This document shows positions 56,001-64,000 of a stretch of 64,000 nt of DNA, piece by piece. Made by a program: the position numbers and the translations under genes. The notes beneath the pieces are model-generated. The model was not told where the DNA came from. It searched no databases and saw only the letters and a list, made by a program, of their open reading frames with translations. How positions within the stretch are numbered: the stretch's first letter is position 1; each line of letters begins with the position of its first letter. Source of the stretch: Neocallimastix lanati (nom. inval.) (Eukaryota > Neocallimastigomycota > Neocallimastigomycetes > Neocallimastigales > Neocallimastigaceae); contig JACVTC010000029.1 of the NCBI GenBank assembly GCA_016946835.1, positions 683,501 to 747,500 on the forward strand, written 5' to 3'.

Positions 56001-59000
56001 TACCACTACAATTGAGGATAGTCCAATTGGAGATGACACCAATCCATTAATTAAATGTACCACTGATAATGGATGTGTTATTGCAGAAGTTGAAAATGAG
56101 GATGAAGATCTTCCTCTCTATTATATTAATTCAGGTAATAAGGCCAAGAATAAGTTAACTGAAGCCCTTATTAAATGTGTAAAAGCTGGAGAAGCCTGTG
56201 AAATCCTTGAAGCCAAGGCCAATGAAATCTATGTCAACAGTAATGAAAATCAATTAGAAAAACCAATTATTAAATGTACTAAGAATAACTGTTCTGCTAT
56301 GCCTAGTGCTGCTACCGAAATTAGTAAGGAATACTATATTAATGCCGGAAAGGCCACCGATACCCCACTTCTATATGATATTATTGAATGTTCCATTAAA
56401 ACTGAAGAACCTGCCACTCCTCCTTCTAAAAGAGAAGGTAATACTGAAAAGAATGAAGTAACCTGTAAATGTCTTAATGCAGATGAAGTTAGCTTAGGTA
56501 TCTATATGAACACCAACTATTCTGAATCTGGAGATAACAATCAATTGATTCAATGTTCTTCAGATAATGGATGTATTGGTGTTAAAACCGTAGAAAAGGG
56601 TGTGGAATACTATGTCAATGCTGAAAGTGCCGATTTAATGAATGCCATCATTTTCTGTTCTAATAAGAAGTGTGAAAAACAAACTCCATCAAATATCAAT
56701 ATGTATTATGTTGGTAAGGATGGTGATAATGTCTACGGTTTAATTGAATGTGTAGAGACCACGAAATCCCAAGATCCAGAACCAGAAACTCCAGAAGAAC
56801 CAGAAACACCTGCAATTGGAGGTGACAGAAGAAGAGCTTCTGGAGATACTGTGAACAAATGTACCTTAAAATCAGCGTTCACCTCTCAAGGTTATTATTT
56901 GAATAGTGGTTACAACAAATCCACCAATCAAACCATCATTTGTGATTCCACAGAAGGTTGTAGTACCGTTAAAGTAGATCTCGGTTACTATGTCAATGCA
57001 GGTAATGATGAAAAGAAGATTATCAAGTGTGAAAAGGAAGGAAGTGAATGTGAAGAAGAAGACACCAAATCATGTCCATTGGCTGAGAAGGCTGTTCCAG
57101 GAAACTACTGTTATGAAGATGGTCAATTGAAATTCTTCACTGCCAATAACAGTACTGCCATTACGGCTTCTAAATCGGATGATACCTATGCCTTTGCTAC
57201 CATTCCAAGTAACGGATTCCCAGGTGTTAAGTCTGAAACTGGTTCCTTATTCAAGATTTCTCGTTACTTCATTAATCGCTTCTACCAAAGTGGCGTCATT
57301 ATGATCGATAAGAATGGTAAATTAGTCGATTCTTTAGGTGGTGATACCTCAGATATCTCACTTTATGATTGTAATGAATCTACCAAGGTCTGTGCTGAAC
57401 GTCCAGGATGTACTTCAAACACCTACATGTTTGATTCTGAAAATCGCAAAGCTGTCTTCTGTAATGACGGCAACTTGGAATACGCTTCATTCACAGGTTA
57501 TGTTGTCGATGGTAATCGTGTCACCAGTGGTACTAAACATCCATACATTATCCAATGTGAAAATGGTGAAAATTGTGTCAGCCTCAAACCAAAGAGTTCC
57601 ACTTATTATGAAAACAGTGGCTATGACTCAACTACGAACAGTTTAATTCAATGTAATAATAGTAATTGTATGACAGTCGCTGCTGATGTCGGTTATTATG
57701 TCGCCCATGGTCATATTGATAACAATGGTGTCATAAAATGTACTACGGCTACAAGCTGTTCTTACAGTCAAGTCAAGAATAAGGTGAAATATGTGAATGC
57801 TGGATTTGATAAGAGAAATAATGCCATTATTGAATGTAAGGGTGGTAAATGTAATGTTGCCAAGGCTAAATCAGGATATTATCTCACTCATACCAGTACT
57901 CTTTTGATTCAATGTACCAGTCCAACTTCTTGTGCTGAATTTACTCCAACTGTCAATTATTATGATAATGCCGATTCCTCAGAAAGTAGCAATACCATTA
58001 TTAATTGTGTCCAAAACAGTAATGTCGTCACTTGTTCTTCTGAAGCCACCAACAATGGTTTCTATATGTCTAGCTTATCGAATGTCTTAATTCGTTGTAA
58101 GGCTGGTCATAAATGTAAGACCATCACTGTCAAGAACGGTATCTTTAGAGGTGCCCTCAAGGGTCTCACTTCTAATAAACGTTCAGATAATGCTCAAAAT
58201 GTTCAAAATGTCCATGGACGTGATGATGATGACTTGGAGGAAGATGGAAAGATGGTCAATTTAAGAGATAACTCTGATGATGCCTATGGTATTATTCGTT
58301 GTGTTGCTGGTAAATGTGCTGCTCTTTCTGCCAGTGAATTAGCTGCCATTCCAATGTGTGAATTTAACAACAACAAGTGTTACATTACTCTTGAATATGC
58401 CATGACTAAATCTGCAACCACTTCTATTGCTGCTGGTAACATTTGTACTAACAGTGATCGTTCAGTCTTTTATTTCGCTACCGATACCGTCGTTGTTAAG
58501 CCAAATGTCATTTCTGGTGTCACATCTACCTATGTCTACACTACCACCAACTCTAACTGTCTTGAAGTCAACGATTCCTACAATGACATGTACTTCACTG
58601 TCGGATCCAACATTTACACTCTTGATCAAGGTAGTGTTCTTCAATTCTACGAAACTGGTTACTACTTCCTCAATGTTGCTAAGAACACGCTTGTTGGTGG
58701 TAATGAAATTGATGCCTACAACGATGAAAATGTCAAACTCTACCGCTGTAACGGAAGTAGCTGTAGTATCATCGATAAACCAGATGCCAATACTTACTAT
58801 GCTGATGTCAACAAGAGAATCTTGAAGTACAATGTGAATAATGATGTCTTCACTTTTGCCTATGAAAAGGATATCATCTGTATCTTTGCCAATAATAAAT
58901 GTACACCAAATGCTGATTTGAAGAACCAAGAATTCTGTATCACCTATAAGGGTGAAATTGTTCTTGCCACCACGGACATTAAGAACCGTGAAACTGGTGA

Positions 59001-60072
59001 ATGTTATCGTGCCGGTAACATCAATAACTACATCTACGGATATTCTCAACACCTCTACCACATGAACCAATTTGCTGCTGAAATGGTCGATCAAACTGGT
59101 TTCTATATTATCAGTCTTTCCACCAATACTACTGTTGTCAGTAAGAACTACAAGAATAAGAATAACAGTATTGTTGTCTATGGATGTAACCTTTCCTCCT
59201 GTCGTGTCTACGAACCCGATGAAGACACATACTACTATGATGCTCAAGCCAGAAACATCTTAAGATACAAAAATGGTGTCTGGTCTTCTCCAAGTACCTC
59301 AGGATATGCCTACATTGCCATTGATCCAACGAACACCTATGTCTACAAGTTTGTTAAGAAGGGTGATGAAATCATCATTCAAGGAAAGGCCAATTACGGC
59401 TACTACTACACCGTCGATAATGAAATGTACCACTGTGATCAGGAAGATGGTGAATGTAAGCCAATTGATGAAACAGGCTACTACTTCACCAATGCCGGAG
59501 AAGTCTTCTCTTGTGTCCATGATTCCGAAGGATTGGAAGCCACCGAATGTGTCAAGCAAAACTGTGTCAGTGGACAATACTACTACATTGATGATGCCTA
59601 CTACCGCTGTGAAGTTAGCTCTCTTCTTGTTCCAGTTGTTTCTCGTTACTGTTCCTACGATGACAATGTCGTTGTAAACTTCCCACTTGCCCTCACAGAA
59701 GAATACCCAGATAAGATTAAGCAAGCAGTTGATGACATTCAAAGAAACAATAATTCCACTGCCGTTGTCACTCGTCGTGGAAAGAACTACCTTGAAGCCG
59801 TCAGTGGTATCTTCACCAACTGTACCTACAATGTCGAAGAAACCAAATCCACTTTCGATCTAGTCTGTGTCAATAACTATGTCAGAGTCGATGAAGAAAC
59901 CGATGAAGTGAAGATTTGTTCCGTTGAACAACTCGGCTATGTCGAATGTATGGAAGATGAAGAAAATCCAGAAAAGTGTACCGTTAGTGGTGTCATTTCC
60001 TTATTGAAGCCATCCTTCATTACAATTATTATTCTTACCCTCATAGGTACCTTTTTCCAAAGTCTATTTTAA
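46136..60072 (+). CDS. Gene 2: giant secreted cysteine-repeat scaffoldin-like protein, intact
   Basis: Five exons (46136-46158, 47370-47419, 47753-49975, 51721-52758, 53447-60072). Total 9,960 nt = 3,320 codons with stop, so all predicted junctions keep frame. Order: signal peptide (MLGWKYLS LLFLVSRLGISAVSA); N-terminal Cys domain (TYCIDSNKIYKS); a first set of LIKC-type two-cysteine repeats; two tandem ~270-residue domains closing exon 3 and filling most of exon 4; then in exon 5 several dozen more LIKC repeats and the conserved ~1,000-residue C-terminal module. A hydrophobic tail (LLKPSFITIIILTLIGTFF) ends at the stop, suggesting a GPI-anchor signal or membrane anchor. Several Cys-Cys loops carry basic clusters (RRR, RKR). 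By family resemblance a cellulosome scaffoldin; ligand binding is not shown by sequence alone. Confidence 0.8.
46159..47369 (+). other. Gene 2 intron 1 (1,211 bp)
   Basis: AT-rich. Holds an imperfect direct repeat of ~37 bp, 58 bp apart (46532 and 46590), and long poly-T runs near 47177 and 47288-47320. Acceptor ATTAG. Confidence 0.65.
46532..46626 (+). repeat. Imperfect direct repeat in gene 2 intron 1
   Basis: Two copies start ATAAAATATATG and continue with G[AT]ACACGATATAGTCAT-like sequence (second copy TGATCACGATACAATCAT), starting at 46532 and 46590. It is unusually C/G-containing for this intron. Confidence 0.6.
47370..47419 (+). CDS. Gene 2 exon 2 (50 nt), signal-peptide core
   Basis: Codes LLFLVSRLGISAVSAT between acceptor ATTAG and donor GTAATT. 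Likely cleavage is near VSA. Confidence 0.78.
47420..47752 (+). other. Gene 2 intron 2
   Basis: 333 bp, T-rich, donor GTAATT, acceptor TTTTAG, phase 1. Confidence 0.68.
47753..49975 (+). CDS. Gene 2 exon 3: N-terminal Cys domain, repeats, first FPG-type domain
   Basis: 2,223 nt, phase 1 at both ends. After the Cys domain come about eleven two-cysteine units (LVICSTTC, LIECDADRC, VIQCVNGTC). From about 49190 there is a different domain: GKYIIDNGKVKLC, DFPGTT, DGSVILLED, then a Cys-rich second half (LIKGYAISGSTIVQC, NKVCF). The same domain recurs in exon 4. Confidence 0.8.
49976..51720 (+). other. Gene 2 intron 3 (1,745 bp) filled with ATA-rich repeats
   Basis: Donor GTAAGT, acceptor ATTAG, phase 1. 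About 50.2-51.4 kb is degenerate TAATAAATATATAAATAGTAA-like repeat. Minus-strand Tyr/Ile-rich frames there are composition artefacts. Unusually long compared with most introns of these genes. Confidence 0.68.
51721..52758 (+). CDS. Gene 2 exon 4: one repeat unit plus second FPG-type domain
   Basis: 1,038 nt, phase 1 at both ends. A short LIKC repeat (LIKCPDSPTFDTC, LKCSNTGC) precedes a domain with VKFCTGDSTTAVEL, GVFPDTT, EGYVALLEEA, LVKGFTDIGSQNIKC and DKVCF. It parallels the end of exon 3 closely, suggesting duplication of an exon-sized unit. Confidence 0.8.
52759..53446 (+). other. Gene 2 intron 4 with TAA microsatellite
   Basis: 688 bp, donor GTAAAA, acceptor TTACAG, phase 1. A 31-nt poly-T run, then (TAA)n interrupted three times by AATACTTCAATAT (about 52919, 52981 and 53064). 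Confidence 0.68.
53447..60072 (+). CDS. Gene 2 exon 5: main repeat exon, conserved C-terminal module and anchor
   Basis: 6,626 nt. It begins GERYFINYNG directly after TTACAG; the part before the GTG at 53779 is open and in frame, so the exon is longer than the frame counted from that GTG. Several dozen LIKC units are followed from about 57025 by the C-terminal module (copy C), which differs from copy B at about five residues before the tail. Stop TAA at 60070-60072. Confidence 0.82.
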
Positions 60073-61531
60073 ATATAGTTAATGATAATTTGAATAGACT
60101 ATTATAAATAATAATAAGAAAATATATTATTTATATTTTCAATAATTATAAACAAAGAAAAAGGAAAAAAAAAATAATTTATTATTTTTTTTTTTTTAGT
60201 ATATAGATATTAATTCAATTATTTATTCAAAATCAATAATTAATAAAAATAAAACATTTTAAGTAAAAAAAAAAAGTACTAAAAGAAAAATAGAAACAAG
60301 ACAAAAAGACTGTTCTTTTAGAAAGATTGTTATTAATATTTTATTTCTTCTTATAGTTTTTATAAAAACTTTAGAACAATTATTTATATTTACTGGGGAA
60401 TTTCTTAATATATATAAAATTTAAAAGTATTGTTAATCCAAATTAACATAAGAAAAAATAACGATACCAAAGAAAATAATATATATATATATATATATCA
60501 TTTTAATGATTATTTATAATTAAAAAAAAAAAAAGAAAAAGAAAAAAAACAATTTACAATAATTTAGATGAAAAAGAAAAAGAAATTAATTTATTTTTTT
60601 AAAAAAATATATATATATAAATAAAAATAAAAATAAAAAAAATGAAAAAATTATAATTTTTTTATTTTTTTGTTTTTATATTCAAAATTACTATTACATC
60701 AGAAAACTCAAAAAATAATACAACAATTTGCAATATTACATTAAATTCATCATTATAAATAATGGAGTATAACATACATATAAATTTAATAAGAGAAAGA
60801 AATCATTAAAATGTATTTTAATGAGTCATTTTTTTTTTTTTTTAATTTTGATTTTTATTAAAATTAAAATTAAAATTAATCAATTAATATCATGAATTTC
60901 AATGCCTTTCTTATTAGTTAATCATTTAAAATGATAAAACTATAATTATATAAAAAACATTCATATATTAAAGAAATATAAATTATATCCAAAAAATAAT
61001 AAAAAAAAAAAAATATAGTTTTTTTTTTTAATTTTTTTTTCTAATTAATCGTTGAAGAAATATTATCGGTTTAATATTTAAAAAATACCTTTAATTGCAT
61101 ATAACAAATTAATAAGTAAAAAAAAAAAAGCATCAGTAAATAATTTTATATTATTCATCATTCAATATTTTTTGTTTTAAAAATCATATTATATTCATAT
61201 TATTATCGTATTAATTTTTTTATTTAAGAAATCATATAAAAAATTTTTATTATATAATAATAAAATTTAATTCTATTAGTGTTTTTTACAATTTTTTTTC
61301 AATTTTTAATAATATTTTTATTTTATAATTCAATAATTTTTTTTTTCCATATTTATCACATCATAATTTTTACTTTATATATTTTAAAATAAAAGAATTT
61401 TAATTTATAATTAATCAGCCTGTATAATAAAAAATTAAAAAAAAAAATAAAAAATAAAAAATTAAACTTTTATAATAAAAAAAATTATTTTGTTTTAAAG
61501 CTTGTTTATATTATGTTTCTATTTTTTATCT

Positions 61532-61583
<52 letters not shown>

Positions 61584-61712
61584 GTATTAATTTATTGATG
61601 ATGTTGATGTAATTTTTACTTATATATATTAAAATATTTTTAATTAAATAATAATAATTTATAACACACTTAAATTTATGATTCTTATATGCATAATTTT
61701 AGGACAGTTATC

Positions 61713-61759
<47 letters not shown>

Positions 61760-62250
61760 TAAAATTTTTAAATAATTTATTTAAATCATAATTAAAATTA
61801 TTTATTTAAAAATTTTTACCTTTAATCTTTATTAAATTAATGGTTTAATATATAATAATATTTAATTAAATTTAATTAATAATAAATCTTAAAATATTTT
61901 AAATGTGTTTTATAATCAGTTCAACAATCTACTGTATTGATTAATCATATATAAAGAAAAAAACCTTTGATATGTTATGTAGTTAAACTTTTAAAAAAGT
62001 ATTTAAAATATTTTTTTATATAGGAAATTTAACATTTAATGCTTCATATATAATATTGTTATTATTTATTATTATGCTATTTTATTACTAAATATTATTA
62101 TTAATTATATATTGTAGTTAATTTCTAAGTATTAAATAATAAGATACAATTTATTATAATTTTTTATTATTACCCTTTAATACTTATTATTTATTAAAAT
62201 AAGGAATATAAAGGAATATGAATGTTAATATATTTCGTTAAGTTTACAAA
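60073..62250. other. AT-rich intergenic DNA, with a ~43-nt poly-A run
   Basis: Poly-A at about 61536-61578 and a (TAA)n run at about 61713-61755. No gene seen. Confidence 0.55.
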
Positions 62251-62800
62251 TATTTTTAGCCGGAGATTACGGTAAAATAGAGATAAAAAGAAAATCAAAA
62301 GTTTCATGTTTGAATTATTCAATATTTTTATTCTAATAGAATAAATTATAATGGTCAAGGAAAAAATTATTGCATAAATACTGATTCTAATTTTACTTTG
62401 GAGACATTAAAGATAAAAAAATTAATTCCCGTATATATTATTATTATTAATATGTAATAACTCAATTTCTTGGATGTCGAAAAAGCAATCCGTAGTAGCT
62501 ACTTCAAATGTAGAAGCAGAAAATATTAGTGCTTCTCAATACATTAAGAAATTGTTATGGATTAAAAATGTACTGTTTTAAATTAATAAGATTTAATATT
62601 CCATTAGCTATTTTTATTGATAATAATGCATTTAAAATTTCTATGGAAAATGACGACTTTAATCCCAAATTAAAACATATATAATCAAATTTCTTTTAAT
62701 GTAGATAATATTAGGAAAAACATAATTGAATAATTAAAACATATAAAAAGTTCAGAAAAGTTAGTGGATATTTTTGAAAAAAGTCGTTAATGGAAACAAA
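62250..62800 (+). pseudogene. Decayed Ty1/copia retrotransposon fragment (RNase H region)
   Basis: From 62462 one frame reads SISWMSKKQSVVATS then NVEAENISASQYIKKLLWI, the copia RNase H signature (SWxSKKQ ... VA.S..EAE). After a stop and frame changes, IPLAIFIDNNAFKIS, NPKLKHI and then LKHIKSSEKLVDIF match the later part (DNxxA, KHI, LADIFTK). An earlier piece near 62400 reads GDIKDKK in another frame. The fragment is broken by several stops and frameshifts; no LTRs, integrase or reverse transcriptase were seen. The 5' limit is uncertain. Confidence 0.82.
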
Positions 62801-62899
62801 ATCGAGCCTTTCACATACATAATTTATAATAATTAAAGATTAAATTTGAAGGGTTAATGTATTTTTTATCATGTAACATTATTTATGTTAATAACATTC

Positions 62900-64000
62900 T
62901 TTTATGTAAAATATTCATTTTTTATTTATACATTAATTAATGTAAATCATGAATTCATATGATTAATTTTTTGTTATTTATATTTATTATAAAATTTATA
63001 ATTTATTATTTATTATTTTATTTATTATTTACTATTTATTATTATTATTATTTATTTTAATATTTAGTATTTATATTTTATTTGTTTATGAAAATATATT
63101 AATATAATTAAATAAATAAAAATTAATAATTATTATTTATTTATTATTTATTTATTTATTATTTATTTATTATAATTATTTATTTATTTAGTATTTAATA
63201 TTTATTATTTATTATTATTTATTATATATATTCATTTATTTATAATTTATTATTTATTTATAATTTATTATTTATTTATAATTTATTATTTATTTACTAT
63301 TTTATTATTTATTTATTATTTTTTATTTATTATTTATATTTATTCTATAAATTTATTTATTTATATTCTATAAATTTATTTATTTATATTCTATATATTT
63401 ATTTATTTATATTTTATAATTTATATTTATTTATTATTTATTATTTATAATTTATATTTATTTATTATTTATTATTTATTATTTATTTATTATTTATTAT
63501 TTATTTATTATTTATTTATTATTTAATTATTTATTATTATTATTTATTATTTATTTATTATTTATTATTTATTTATTATTTAATTATTTATTATTATTAT
63601 TTATTATTTATTTATTATTTATTATTTATTTATTATTTAATTATTTATTATTATTTATTATTTATTTATTATTTATTATTTATTTATTATTTATTTATTA
63701 TTTATTTATTATTTAATTATTTATTATTATTATTTATTATTTATTTATTATGAATTATTTATTTATTATTTAATTATTTATTATTATTATTTATTATTTA
63801 TTATTTATTTATTATTTATTATTTATTTATTATTTATTTATTATTTAATTATTTATTATTATTATTTATTATTTATTTATTATTTAATTATTTATTATTA
63901 TTATTTATTATTTATTTATTATTTATTATTTATTTATTATTTAATTATTTATTATTATTTATTATTTATTATTTATTTATTATTTATTATTTATTTATTA
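62900..64000. repeat. TTATTTA / TATTATTTATT repeat field running off the right edge
   Basis: Degenerate TTTATTA tetra-/heptamers with a local higher-order period: the AATTAT landmark recurs at 63525, 63582 and 63639, 57 bp apart. No genes. Confidence 0.85.

Overview
The window looks like nuclear DNA of an anaerobic gut fungus (Neocallimastigomycota). Non-coding DNA is almost pure A/T, with long homopolymers and microsatellites. Short GT-AG introns interrupt the genes, and the only C/G-rich islands are very long, cysteine-rich, secreted repeat proteins. These resemble the giant scaffoldins (ScaA type) of fungal cellulosomes: signal peptide, tens of short two-cysteine repeats reading roughly Y-Y-x-N ... 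L-I-K-C-x(3-5)-C, and a hydrophobic C-terminal anchor. The scaffoldin call rests on family resemblance by eye, not on a search.

Layout: (1) 1-7273, minus strand: a gene of at least 8 exons for a diverged member of the same family, running off the left edge. (2) 7274-20477: about 13 kb without genes, dominated by a T-rich minisatellite array (8.2-13.7 kb) and an inverted, A-rich counterpart (17.0-18.0 kb). (3) 20513-30275, plus: gene 1, three exons, about 2,900 residues, broken by a one-base frameshift near 23141. (4) 30276-38465: AT-rich and microsatellite DNA, including a 213-bp ATT tract and an ATTTT tract. (5) 38527-41575, plus: a 5'-truncated third copy of the conserved C-terminal ~1,000 codons, next to a perfect 55-bp palindrome. 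(6) 41576-46105: AT-rich, no gene seen. (7) 46136-60072, plus: gene 2, five exons, about 3,320 residues, intact. (8) 60073-64000: AT-rich DNA with a decayed Ty1/copia RNase H remnant near 62.4-62.8 kb and a TTATTTA repeat field to the right edge.

The three genes share a 5' design: a 23-nt first exon coding MLGWKY plus one or two residues, a ~1-kb first intron, a 47-53-nt second exon completing the signal peptide, then a conserved N-terminal cysteine domain. All later introns are phase 1. Each start codon also lies inside or at the edge of a short inverted repeat whose 3' arm is exon 1 itself. Genes 1 and 2 and the truncated copy share a nearly identical ~930-residue C-terminal region while their N-terminal repeats differ, which suggests gene conversion or strong constraint on the cell-surface end and free expansion of the repeat end. 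I infer that the products are secreted, disulfide-rich, surface-anchored proteins, possibly docking platforms for cellulosomal enzymes.
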